A stretch of 64,000 nucleotides of DNA from Bradyrhizobium betae. GTDB lineage: Bacteria; Pseudomonadota; Alphaproteobacteria; Rhizobiales; Xanthobacteraceae. Below the pieces are notes generated by a model. That model saw nothing but the letters and a program-made list of their open reading frames with translations, was not told the origin of the DNA and made no database searches. Made by a program: the position numbers and the translations under genes. The stretch covers positions 1 to 64,000 of the forward strand of contig NZ_MZXW01000022.1 in assembly GCF_004123905.1 (NCBI RefSeq). Reading direction: 5' to 3'. Below, one piece after another: positions 37,447 to 46,107 of the stretch; the stretch's first letter is position 1; each line of letters begins with the position of its first letter.

Positions 37447-39690
37447 ATGTCGGCGTCGCCGGGCCTGGTGCGGCGCATCGTTCTTTCCGGTCTCGCGGCG
37501 CTGTCGATTCTCGTTGCAGTGCCGCCGCAGGCCTTCGCCGGGGAGAGGATCGCGCTGGTCGTCGGCAACAGCGACTATCGCAAGGTGCCGAAACTGATCA
37601 ATCCCGCCAACGACGCGGCCGACATGGCGACGTCATTGGGACGGCTCGGATATACCGTCAAGCACCTCGCCGACCTCGACTACAACCATTTCCGCCAGGC
37701 CCTGATCGAATTTGGCAACGCCGCGAAGACGGCCGACAAGGCCGTGATCTTCTTCGCCGGCCACGGCGTTGAAATCGACGGAAAGAACTGGCTGATCCCG
37801 GTCGACGCCGAGATCAAGTCCGAGATCGACGTCTATGCCGAGGCGGTCAATCTCGAGACCCTGATCGACATCTCGGTGATGCCGAAGATCATCGGACTCG
37901 TGGTTCTCGACGCGTGTCGCAACGACCCCTTCGAGACCACCAAGGTCGCAGCCGCTGGCCGCTCGCTCTCCTCGCGCCCCGCGCCAGCAAAAGGAGCGAC
38001 CAATGCGGCGCCCCGCACGCAGAGCGCCCTGACACCGGTCACCGCCGGCATGCGTGGCCTCGCCCCCGTCGAGGTCAGCGACAACGTGCTCGTCGCCTTT
38101 GCGGCCGCCGCCGGCACCACGGCGAGCGACGGTGCCGGCCGCAACAGCCCCTACTCCGGCTCACTGCTGCGCCACGTCGAAACGCCGCAGCTCGAAATCA
38201 ACTATCTCTTCCGGATCGTCCACGACGAAGTCTGGAAGGAGACCGGGACGCAGGAGCCCGCGATCTACGGAACCCTGCCGAAGGTCGACATCTACCTCAA
38301 CGGCGAGGCCGCCGTTGCGACGACTGACGGCGGAGCGGACGCCGAGCAGGTCGCCTGGGAGTTCGTGCGCGCGACCAACGAGGTCGCGACGCTGCGCCGT
38401 TTCACCGAACAGTTTCCCGCCGGTTCGCATACGGGTGAGGTCAACGATCGCATTGCGCAGTTGAAGACCGCGGAAGACAACGCCTGGACGATCGTCCAGC
38501 GGCAGAAGTCGCTTGCCGCCTACCGCGCCTATCTGGACCTCTATCCGTACGGCGAGCATGTCGAGAACGCCCGGGTCACGCTGGCGTCGCTCGAGAAAGC
38601 GGCGAAGCCCGGCCAGGCCGGTGGAGCGATCGACATGCCCGGCCCACCGCCGGCGAGCTATCAACTCGCTGCGGCCGATACGGCGGCCAGCAGTCCGGAC
38701 TCGGTCGAGAAGGCCTGGGACGTGCTGAAGGGGTCGCGCGATCAGGGCGTGGTCGGCCGATTCGCCGAGCGCTATCCGAGCCTGCGCGGCAATCGCCTGC
38801 CGCCGGGAAGCGACCTTGCGCTGCGGCCCGTCAATTCGACCGAATTGATGCTGCGCACCGCGCAGGACGGCGACGTCAATTCCTGCTTCGACGGCGATGC
38901 CGCGGCCTGCGCCAGGTCCGTCAAGAAATACCCCGACTACGTCCAGCTTCAGTTCCAGCTCTGCCGCGCCAAGGGCAATCCCAGGGGATGCATGATCAAC
39001 GCGGTGACCGAGGCGCGCAAGCGAGGCCTGCTGGTCTCGGCTTACACCCGCTCAGAAGAGGAAAAGACGCGCAACCGCGAATACCGGCGCGTCATCGCGC
39101 GCGTGAATCAGAACGTCGGCAATGTGGTCAGCGGCGTCGTCAGCAATGTGGTCGGCAACGTGGTCAGCAATGCCGTCAGCGCCAGCGTGTCGGCCGCAGT
39201 CAGCAATGCCGCGGCCACCGCGGCAGCCGCCGCGGCATCAGGTGCCGCAAGCCGGGCGGCGGCGGCCGCTGCGAGCGCGTCCGCATCGCGCGCAGCGTCG
39301 AGCGCCGCCAGCAGGGCCGCCTCTTCGGCGGCATCAAACGCGGCGAGCAAGTCGGCATCGAGCGCGGCGTCAAGCGCGGCCAGCAGGGCGGCGTCCACAG
39401 CCGCTTCCAATGCCGCGAGCCGCATCCCCATCCCCTCCGATCTCCGCCTCAAGGCGGATATCACCGCGCTGGGCTGGACCGACAACGGTCTTCGTCTGTA
39501 TCGTTACCGCTACAGGGGTGACGCGACGTTCTATGTCGGTGTGATGGCGCAGGATGTCGCACAGCTCGTGCCTGCGGCGGTCTCGCCGGGAATGGACGGG
39601 TATCTCCAGGTCGACTATGGCCTGCTCGGTCTCGAATTCCTCACCTATCGCGACTGGATCGCACGACATCCCGATTCAGAGCTCAATTAA
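37447..39690 (+). CDS. Exported caspase-fold protein with Ala/Ser stalk and peptidase S74-like tail
   Basis: A 747-aa protein. Signal peptide (residues about 8-33, ending PPQAFA), then a C14 caspase domain: ERIALVVGNSDYRKVPKL, catalytic His106 in FFAGHGVEIDG and Cys157 in VVLDACRNDPF. A helical middle part follows. Residues about 553-660 are low complexity, first repeats of NVVSNVVGNVV type and then many AAS units. The tail from Ser664 reads SDLRLKADITALGW, then YVGVMAQDVAQLVP and GYLQVDYGLLG, the signature of the intramolecular-chaperone S74 domain; Ser664 and Lys669 have the spacing of its self-cleavage dyad. A start 17 codons upstream is open, but this one gives a better signal peptide. 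The next gene encodes a second caspase-like protein. Confidence 0.85.
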   Translation: MSASPGLVRRIVLSGLAALSILVAVPPQAFAGERIALVVGNSDYRKVPKLINPANDAADMATSLGRLGYTVKHLADLDYNHFRQALIEFGNAAKTADKAVIFFAGHGVEIDGKNWLIPVDAEIKSEIDVYAEAVNLETLIDISVMPKIIGLVVLDACRNDPFETTKVAAAGRSLSSRPAPAKGATNAAPRTQSALTPVTAGMRGLAPVEVSDNVLVAFAAAAGTTASDGAGRNSPYSGSLLRHVETPQLEINYLFRIVHDEVWKETGTQEPAIYGTLPKVDIYLNGEAAVATTDGGADAEQVAWEFVRATNEVATLRRFTEQFPAGSHTGEVNDRIAQLKTAEDNAWTIVQRQKSLAAYRAYLDLYPYGEHVENARVTLASLEKAAKPGQAGGAIDMPGPPPASYQLAAADTAASSPDSVEKAWDVLKGSRDQGVVGRFAERYPSLRGNRLPPGSDLALRPVNSTELMLRTAQDGDVNSCFDGDAAACARSVKKYPDYVQLQFQLCRAKGNPRGCMINAVTEARKRGLLVSAYTRSEEEKTRNREYRRVIARVNQNVGNVVSGVVSNVVGNVVSNAVSASVSAAVSNAAATAAAAAASGAASRAAAAAASASASRAASSAASRAASSAASNAASKSASSAASSAASRAASTAASNAASRIPIPSDLRLKADITALGWTDNGLRLYRYRYRGDATFYVGVMAQDVAQLVPAAVSPGMDGYLQVDYGLLGLEFLTYRDWIARHPDSELN

Positions 39691-39706
39691 GGGACGCGAC
39701 TTCGCC

Positions 39707-41227
39707 TTGCGCTTGCCGGGTCTGTTCATTGCGGTCGCCATGGCCGTCGTTATGGCCCGCCTCGGCGCCGATGCAAAAGCCGCCGGCGGCCGCGTCGCCC
39801 TCGTCGTCGGAAACTCCGGCTACCGCAATGCGCCGCCGATCCCCTCACCCGTCAACGACGCCGAGGACATCGCGGCCGCCCTTGCCGGCCTCGGTTTCGA
39901 CGTCGATCTGCGCAAGGATGCGACGCTCGACGATCTCAGGACGGGGATCCGCTCCTTCACCGAGAAGTCCGCCAATGCCGACATCTCGATTTTCTATTTT
40001 GCCGGCTACAGCGCCTCTGCCGGCGTCGGCGGCTATCTGATCCCGGTCGATGCCAGGCTGGCGACACCGCAATCGTCCCGCACCGAGACTATTCCTCTGC
40101 CCACAGCGATCGCCGGGGCCGCCCGCGCCCGCAGGCTCGGGCTCGTGATCTTCGACGCCATGAGGGACAATCCGTTCCCGGCCCAACCTGACGGCCGCGG
40201 CAGCGGCGATCCCGTTGCCGCAGCCCGAGGTGGATCGATCCGCAACACGCTGGTGTTCTTTCCAACGGAGCCGGGCCGTATCGCGGACGACGGCAAAGCC
40301 CGCAACAGCCCCTTCGCTGCGGCGTTGCTGAAATATCTCCCTCAGGCCGATCTCGAGATCAATTTCGTGTTTCGCAGCGTTCGCGACGACGTGCGCGAGG
40401 CCACGCAGCAGAGGCAAACGCCGTACATGTATGGCCAGCTCTCCAGGGACAGGATCTATCTCAATCCCGTCAAGCAGGCCGCCATCGTGCAGGCCGATCC
40501 GGCGCTGGCGCGGCGTTGCGACAACCTCGCCGCCGGGCTGGAGGACGCAAGGAAAGGCACCGCCGGCCAAGGCGATGCGGGCGAGAATAAGAAGGCGGCG
40601 GAGGCGGCTGCAGCTTGCTCGGATGCGGTCCAGCAGTCCCCCGGTGCGGACCGGTTGCACTATCAGCTCGGACGCTCGCTGTTCGGCACGCGCGACTACA
40701 CAGGGGCCATGGCGAGCTACAAGACGGCATCCGAGCTCGGCAACGCGCGCGCGATCTACGAGCTGGGCTGGATGTACGACAGCGGCAACGGCGTGGAGAA
40801 GGACCCTGCCCGCGCGCGCTTCTACTACGAGATGGCCGCCGAGAAGAAGATCGCCCCGGCGATCGTCAGCCTCGGCATGCAGCAGGAGCGTGGGATCGGC
40901 GCGGCCAGCGATCCCGCGAAAGCCTATGCGCTCTACCAGCGCGCCGCCGATCTCGGCGATGCGACCGCCGTCAACAGGATGGGCGAGCTCACCGAGAAGG
41001 GACTGGGGGTCAAGCAGAACCTGAAACAGGCCCGCGCCTTCTACGAGAAGAGCGCGGCCATGGGCGGGCTGGAGGCGATGGTCAATCTCGCCCGCTGCAA
41101 TGCCAACGGCATTGGCGGACGGCAGGATATCCCCGAGGCAAGGCGGCTTCTGGCCAAGGCGGCACAAGCCGGAAGTGCGGACGCACGGCGCATCCTGGCC
41201 CATATCGAAGATACCAGGTCGAAATAG
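39707..41227 (+). CDS. Pseudo-caspase with C-terminal Sel1 repeats
   Basis: About 506 aa. After a signal peptide ending ADAKA comes a caspase fold (GRVALVVGNSGYRNAPPI) in which the His is Tyr101 (YFAGYSAS) and the Cys is Met152 (IFDAMRDNPF). It should therefore lack protease activity. The C-terminal 170 residues hold four or five Sel1-type repeats (AIYELGWMYDSGNGVEKDPA, AVNRMGELTEKGLGVKQN), which bind proteins. No ATG gives a full signal peptide without entering the upstream gene; TTG at 39707, 17 bases after its stop, is proposed, with AAGGGA upstream. It is likely co-transcribed with the active-site-intact caspase and may be its regulator or partner. Confidence 0.8.
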   Translation: MRLPGLFIAVAMAVVMARLGADAKAAGGRVALVVGNSGYRNAPPIPSPVNDAEDIAAALAGLGFDVDLRKDATLDDLRTGIRSFTEKSANADISIFYFAGYSASAGVGGYLIPVDARLATPQSSRTETIPLPTAIAGAARARRLGLVIFDAMRDNPFPAQPDGRGSGDPVAAARGGSIRNTLVFFPTEPGRIADDGKARNSPFAAALLKYLPQADLEINFVFRSVRDDVREATQQRQTPYMYGQLSRDRIYLNPVKQAAIVQADPALARRCDNLAAGLEDARKGTAGQGDAGENKKAAEAAAACSDAVQQSPGADRLHYQLGRSLFGTRDYTGAMASYKTASELGNARAIYELGWMYDSGNGVEKDPARARFYYEMAAEKKIAPAIVSLGMQQERGIGAASDPAKAYALYQRAADLGDATAVNRMGELTEKGLGVKQNLKQARAFYEKSAAMGGLEAMVNLARCNANGIGGRQDIPEARRLLAKAAQAGSADARRILAHIEDTRSK

Positions 41228-41636
41228 GACAATTCGACAATTCCGCGCTCTAGATCAACGACGACCAGACCATCGCGATCCAGTGTGAGGACTCGCTCGA
41301 GCACGCCTTGCGGTCCTGCGAATTCGGCAACTCTGCGCCAGATCTCGCGCGCGGTATCGCCGACGACCTCGAAGCCTTCATCGGGCAAACAGGAGAGACC
41401 ACTTGAACGACAAGCACCACAAGCCTGCGCGATCATGTGGTACGCGTGCCCGTGCGGCCGCCGCGGAGGGCATCTGAAAATCCCGCGACGGAGCAGAACG
41501 GTCGACGGTTGCAGCGCTGGTCCACGATCGACCACTTCGGCGTACTGCCGTCATGACGCGCGACGAGCATCCGGCCTGATTGCCAAGGAAGACCTTTTGG
41601 ATTAGGACCACAACTTTCCATTGAACGGGACTCGCT
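41228..41636. pseudogene. Non-coding stretch with probable gene remnants
   Basis: No intact gene. On the minus strand, 41230-41390 reads GFEVVGDTAREIWRRVAEFA then GVLERVLTLDRDGLVVVDLE, which looks like real protein-coding sequence cut at both ends. On the plus strand near 41430-41470 the words WYACPCGRRGG suggest the CPCG motif of a DUF6527-type protein, followed in other frames by further fragments. Both are read by eye and are uncertain. Confidence 0.4.
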
Positions 41637-43178
41637 GTGTCACCTGCGCGCTGGTTCGACGTCCCCCGCCTTTTTGCGTTTGCACTCACTGCGGTCTTCA
41701 TTTTCCATTTTGCCGGCTTCGTCGACCACGCCTATCCGTCGCTCGTCGACGATCACGATATCATAGCTCCGCTGGGATCAGCGACAACCGCTCCGCTCGC
41801 CGACGTTCTGAAGGATCTCAAGGACACCGACGACTTCCAGGCGCTGTCCGCCGCCGGCAACGCCGAGCGCTTTCGGCCCGCGCACTATCCGCTCAAATCG
41901 CTCCAGATCTATTTTTTCGGCAGCAACTTCCGCATCTGGTACATCGCGACATTCGCGATGTACGTTGCAACGGCGACGGTCCTGTTCTCCCTGCTTTACC
42001 GGCGGTTCGGGCTTGCGGTCGCCGGGCTCTTTGCCGTTCTTTACCTCGGCCATCGCGCCTGGTCCGATATCCTGCCGCGGCTCGGCCCAGTCGAGATCGA
42101 CTGCATCCTGATAGGGACGGTCCTGATCTGGTTATGCTGGCACTGGATCGACGAGGGGAAGCGATGGCTGATCCTGCTGGCTGCTCCGGTCGCCCTGCTC
42201 TATGGCGCGGCGAAGGAGCCCAACTCTGTATTCCTGCTGGCGATCGGCGGCCTGCTCGTCGTGTGCGCTGCGCTCGTGCAAAACCGCCGAATGGCGATCG
42301 CCGGCGCCATCCAGATGGTCTGTGGCGCAATTGTCATGGCGGTCCTGCTGAAGACCACTCCGAGCGCGCAGTCGAGCATCATCTCGCCGGGAAACGGTCT
42401 CACGATTTATCTGCGCCAGTGGCACCATGATCCGACGGCATGGATGACAATCGTGCTGCTGGCGACATTGGCCATCGCCGAGGTGCAGAGAAAAGCCGGC
42501 GCGCTCGATATCGGCCGGCGTGAACTCGCCGCCTTGCTGATCGCCACGCTCTCGATCGAAGCGTTGCGCTTCACCATTTTCTACCTGTCGTTCACCGCGA
42601 CATACGATGGCTATATCGACGCGATTTCCACCCGCTACGGATATCCGATATTTGTCATGACCTCGGTCGTTGCTGCGATCCTCCTCGGCCGGCTCTCGCT
42701 TCTCGGCGCCGGCCTGGTACGGCGGCGCATTACGGTCCTGGCGCTGGCGTGTGCGTTCGCCCTGACCATGGTCAACCAAGGCCTTTTTGCGCGCAAGACG
42801 CTGGTCAGCCGCGACGCGTGGCAGACCTTCAACGTGTCGGCGGAGATGGCTGTCCAGAAGGTCGCGGCTTGGATGAAGGAGAAACGCCTGGCCGGCGACA
42901 ATCCGCAGCTCGTAGTCACCGGACCATCGCTGGAATGGGAGCCGAGGCTGTCACTGATCATGTTTTTTCGGCACCGGATGCCCGATACGCCGGTCTATTT
43001 TGACCCCAAGCAGCCCTCGCTGAAGCCGGCCGTGTACCTCTCCATGTCGATCAGATATGGCGGCCATCCCATGCCGGCCAAGCTCGATCCGGCCAATTGC
43101 ATCGATGCACATGTCGATACCAAGCCCTACCAGAGCAATATCTGCCAGACGTCGCTCACCGTCACCAAGCCCGATTAG
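41637..43178 (+). CDS. Multi-pass membrane protein, glycosyltransferase-C-like, function unknown
   Basis: A 513-aa inner-membrane protein with about 10-11 hydrophobic helices and a soluble C-terminal domain of some 130 residues. The start is GTG with GGGA upstream. After helix 1 a loop has VDDHDIIAPLG, and the early acidic residues resemble the catalytic Asp of lipid-linked sugar transferases of the GT-C fold. The overall topology also fits O-antigen-ligase-like or mannosyltransferase-like proteins. No family can be named. It is followed by a tandem repeat and tRNA-Asp. Confidence 0.75.
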   Translation: MSPARWFDVPRLFAFALTAVFIFHFAGFVDHAYPSLVDDHDIIAPLGSATTAPLADVLKDLKDTDDFQALSAAGNAERFRPAHYPLKSLQIYFFGSNFRIWYIATFAMYVATATVLFSLLYRRFGLAVAGLFAVLYLGHRAWSDILPRLGPVEIDCILIGTVLIWLCWHWIDEGKRWLILLAAPVALLYGAAKEPNSVFLLAIGGLLVVCAALVQNRRMAIAGAIQMVCGAIVMAVLLKTTPSAQSSIISPGNGLTIYLRQWHHDPTAWMTIVLLATLAIAEVQRKAGALDIGRRELAALLIATLSIEALRFTIFYLSFTATYDGYIDAISTRYGYPIFVMTSVVAAILLGRLSLLGAGLVRRRITVLALACAFALTMVNQGLFARKTLVSRDAWQTFNVSAEMAVQKVAAWMKEKRLAGDNPQLVVTGPSLEWEPRLSLIMFFRHRMPDTPVYFDPKQPSLKPAVYLSMSIRYGGHPMPAKLDPANCIDAHVDTKPYQSNICQTSLTVTKPD

Positions 43179-43339
43179 GGCGCAGGCCGCGAGCTGCGCG
43201 ATGTCCAGCCCGCGAATCTAGAGGCCTCGGTGCGCCTGGTCGACGCCGCAGCGCGCGCGACGGGGGATTTTGCACGGACCGAAGAACGGAAAAGGCACGC
43301 AGAAGTCGAAAGCGCACTGACCAGGCGTCGAACCGCGAC

Positions 43340-43384
43340 GAAGACCTGGAGCTAGAAGACCTGGAGCTAGAAGACCTGGAGCTA
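43340..43384 (+). repeat. Tandem repeat, 3 perfect copies of a 15-base unit
   Basis: The unit GAAGACCTGGAGCTA occurs three times with no change. Read on the plus strand it gives EDLEL repeats at the end of a short frame that is probably not a gene. It lies 25 bases from the 3' end of tRNA-Asp. The perfect copies point to recent slippage and a likely variable site. Confidence 0.9.
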
Positions 43385-43408
43385 AGATTATGAAAGCATT
43401 GCCAAAAA

Positions 43409-43485
<77 letters not shown>

Positions 43486-43720
43486 GTGACACGCAAATGT
43501 CTGCGGAACGAGGGGGGACTTAAAGGGGGGACCAAGTGAAGTCAAGGACGTTGGCACCCACAGCCGGAATACTCGCATCCAGCGCCGGGCGCGAGCGCGA
43601 ACAGGCCTCTGCCACGTGCGCAGCGTAGTCAGTCCGGCCCCGAATCGTCTACGCCTCCCGTAACTTGCGCGGTTCCCCGGGTCCGGCCCCGCCGCCGCGC
43701 AAGAATTGAGGAGGCCAGAC

Positions 43721-44050
43721 ATGGCTAAGAAGGACTCGGCTAAGAAGGACTCGGCTAAGAAGGCAGCCGCGCCCGCCACCATCACGCTCAAGCATCTTGC
43801 CGCCGACATCGCGGAGAGCCAGGACCTCTCGAAGAAGCGCGCTGAGGCCGTCCTGACCGACATGGTCGAGCTGATCACCAGGCACCTGAAGAAGGGCGAC
43901 CGCGTCCGCATCGTGGGCCTGGGCATCCTCCAGGTCCGCAAGCGCGCCGCCCGCACCGGCCGCAATCCCGCCACTGGCGAGGCCATCCACATCAAGGCCA
44001 GCAAGAAGGTCGCGTTCCGCCCGGTCAAGGAACTCAAGGAAGCGATTTAG
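43721..44050 (+). CDS. HU-family DNA-binding protein, intact copy
   Basis: A 109-aa histone-like protein. The body has ITLKHLAADIAESQDLSKKR and the beta-arm segment RKRAARTGRNPATGEAIHIK, as in HU/IHF. A basic N-terminal tail MAKKDSAKKDSAKKAA precedes it; it is encoded by near-perfect 15-base DNA repeats. GAGGAGG lies before the ATG. The gene is followed by a broken pepT, while a second, truncated HU copy precedes the intact pepT further on. Confidence 0.92.
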   Translation: MAKKDSAKKDSAKKAAAPATITLKHLAADIAESQDLSKKRAEAVLTDMVELITRHLKKGDRVRIVGLGILQVRKRAARTGRNPATGEAIHIKASKKVAFRPVKELKEAI

Positions 44051-44960
44051 CGGGTTACGGTTCATTAAGCCTGATCCGCGCCGGTCCAGCCGCATCAAAG
44101 CCTGCTTTTCTGCTATACCGCCTGCTTCCCCAAAACCCCGGCGCTTTGACCAGAAATGTCCTCCCTCAATTTCACGCACACCGTGACCGAGCGCTTCCTG
44201 CGCTACGTCACCATCGACACCCAGTCCGATCCGGCGTCGCCAGCCTCGCCCTCAACCGAAAAGCAGAAAGACCTCGGCCGCGTGCTCGCCGCCGAGCTGA
44301 AGGCCATGGGCGTCGCGGACGCCCATCTCGACGATTACGGCTATGTCTACGGAACGATCCCGGCCACAACGACCAAGAAAGTGCCGGTGATCTGCTTCTG
44401 CTCGCACATGGACACCTCGCCCGACGTCACCGGCAAGGACGTCAAGCCGCAAATGGTGAAGAACTATCGCGGCGGCGATATCACGCTGCCGGGCGACACC
44501 AGCCAGGTGATCCGCTTCGCCGAACATCCCGCGCTGAAGAACCAGATCGGCAACGACATCATCCATCAAGATCCTGTTCACGCCGGATGAGGAGATCGGC
44601 CGCGGCGTCGACAACGTCGACATCAAGAAGCTTGGCGCCGAGTTCGGCTACACCATGGACGGCGAGAGCGCAGGCTCCGTCGAGGACGAGACCTTCTCGG
44701 CCGACGGCGCCACCATCACCATCAATGGCGTCAGCGCCCATCCCGGCTACGCCAAGGGCAAGATGGAGCACGCGATCAAGATCGCCGCCGCGATCGTCGA
44801 ACGCCTGCCCAAGGAAGGCTGCTCGCCGGAGCCGACGTCAGGCAAGCAGGGCTTTCTGCATCCGGTCGGCATCGAGGGCGCGCTCGAGCAGGCGAGCCTC
44901 TCCTTCATCGTGCGCGACTTTACCGAGGAGGGATTGAAGGAGCGGAAGGCCTTGCTCAGG
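43775..44960 (+). repeat. Duplicated HU-pepT segment, copy 1
   Basis: This segment matches 46406-47690 closely in the coding parts (a few percent differences by eye) and less well in the spacer between HU and pepT. Copy 1 holds most of the intact HU gene and a pepT with a 107-base internal deletion and lost 3' end. The right edge is near 44945-44965, where similarity to pepT stops. Confidence 0.85.
44156..44960 (+). pseudogene. pepT: Peptidase T pseudogene (internal deletion, 3' truncated)
   Basis: The reading frame begins like the intact copy (MSSLNFTHTVTERFLRYVTI) and runs to NQIGNDII, where a deletion equal to 47186-47292 of the intact copy joins it to the codons for KILFTPDEEIGRG in another frame. 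The loss is 107 bases, so the frame breaks and the product would stop at 44590. The metal-bridging GADNKAG segment is gone. The second frame (44655 on) keeps MDGESAG and the dimerisation domain start, then loses similarity to PepT near 44950. The last third of the enzyme is missing. Confidence 0.92.
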
Positions 44961-45231
44961 CAGCACCTGGTCGCCCGTTTCGGCCAAAAAGGGCCGTCCC
45001 AGGAACGACCCGAGTGCCCGGCGGACGCTGAACCGTCTAGTTTGCCGTAGCGCGAAGGGAGTGCCCTTTGGGCCTTGGCTCGGCGGCATGCTGCTCCTGC
45101 TTCTAGTTCGAGCCTGCCTCGCGGGGCACCGTGCAGGGCCTTGGCAAGTGAAGGAAAATCTTTTCGCTGCCGCCGAGAACGAGAATCGCCTAAAATCGTG
45201 TCCTCATTTCTCGTTCAGGTCCCCCCAAAAA

Positions 45232-46089
45232 ATGGCCGATGCCGTCGATCTCCTTCAGTCGCTGCTCCAGGTCAATCACGCCCATTATAGGTCGGACGAG
45301 GGTGTGTTCACGGCGCTGTTGCGTCAGTTCAAGTCAGATGAACTGGCGAAGCCGCGCTACGCCGATCCGAAGCGATTGCTCCGTTACGGCTTCAAGCTCT
45401 ATTCGCAGAGCGATGAAGACGGCATTCTGCAGGAGATTTTTCGGCGGATCGGAACCAGCAACCGGACCTTCGTCGAGTTTGGCGTCGAGAACGGAATTGA
45501 GTGCAACACCGTCAAGCTGCTGGTCGAAGGTTGGCGCGGTCTCTGGCTCGATGGATCAACTGCAAATGTTGCGCAGATCCATACGCATTTCGATGCCTTC
45601 GCGCGCGATGGCCGGCTACGGGCGGTCCCGGCCTTCATCACCGCCGAAAACATCAATTCTCTGATCGAGCAGGGTGGCGTCACCGGCGATATTGACCTCT
45701 TGAGCATCGACATCGATGGAAACGACTACTGGGTCTGGCAAGCAATCGAAGTCGTCAGGCCGCGGGTTGTCGTGATCGAATACAATTCAGCGTTGCGGCC
45801 GCCAATGTCGGCGGTGGTTCCGTATGACCCCGCGAGACAATGGGATGGATCGAACTACTTCGGCGCCAGCCTGGAGGCCTTGGTCCGGCTCGGACGGAAG
45901 AAGGGATACCGCATCGTAGGCTGCAACTTCGGCGGCTTTAACGCCTTTTTCGTGCATGAGTCGTGCGCCGGTGATCATTTCCTCGATCCGCCTACAGCCG
46001 AAGAACACTACGAACCGCCGCGCAATTACTACATTTATTCAGAGGGGCGGTACCCCCCTCCCCGGCCGGGGGTCTTTGTCGAGGTGTAG
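45232..46089 (+). CDS. Methyltransferase-fold protein of FkbM-like type
   Basis: A 285-aa protein starting MADAVDLLQSLLQ. The core has TFVEFGVENGIECNTVKLL, like the SAM-binding motif I, then GWRGLWLDGS and IDLLSIDIDGNDYWVWQAI with RPRVVVIEYN, which resembles the FkbM LDVEG block. Such proteins occur in cell-surface sugar loci. The frame extends 57 codons upstream, but those codons are of poor quality and no ribosome-binding site is clear for either start. It lies between the two copies of the HU-pepT duplication, in DNA that is not part of the duplication. Confidence 0.75.
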   Translation: MADAVDLLQSLLQVNHAHYRSDEGVFTALLRQFKSDELAKPRYADPKRLLRYGFKLYSQSDEDGILQEIFRRIGTSNRTFVEFGVENGIECNTVKLLVEGWRGLWLDGSTANVAQIHTHFDAFARDGRLRAVPAFITAENINSLIEQGGVTGDIDLLSIDIDGNDYWVWQAIEVVRPRVVVIEYNSALRPPMSAVVPYDPARQWDGSNYFGASLEALVRLGRKKGYRIVGCNFGGFNAFFVHESCAGDHFLDPPTAEEHYEPPRNYYIYSEGRYPPPRPGVFVEV

Positions 46090-46107
46090 ACGGCAAGAGG
46101 GGCTATC

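Noticed and set aside
39106..39430. Repeat array within the caspase gene as a non-coding repeat or CRISPR
   Set aside because: The frame is open throughout and the units encode AAS and VSNVV stretches with varied codons, so it is coding low complexity.
43340..43384. CRISPR array
   Set aside because: Three contiguous 15-base units with no spacers and no cas genes; it is a plain tandem repeat.
44655..45050. Separate 131-codon gene after the first pepT frame
   Set aside because: Its sequence is the continuation of pepT after a 107-base deletion, so it belongs to the pseudogene.
45061..45231. 57-codon N-terminal extension of the methyltransferase-like protein
   Set aside because: The codons give no recognisable fold and the conserved part begins after MADAVDLL; it is more likely junk at the rearrangement edge.
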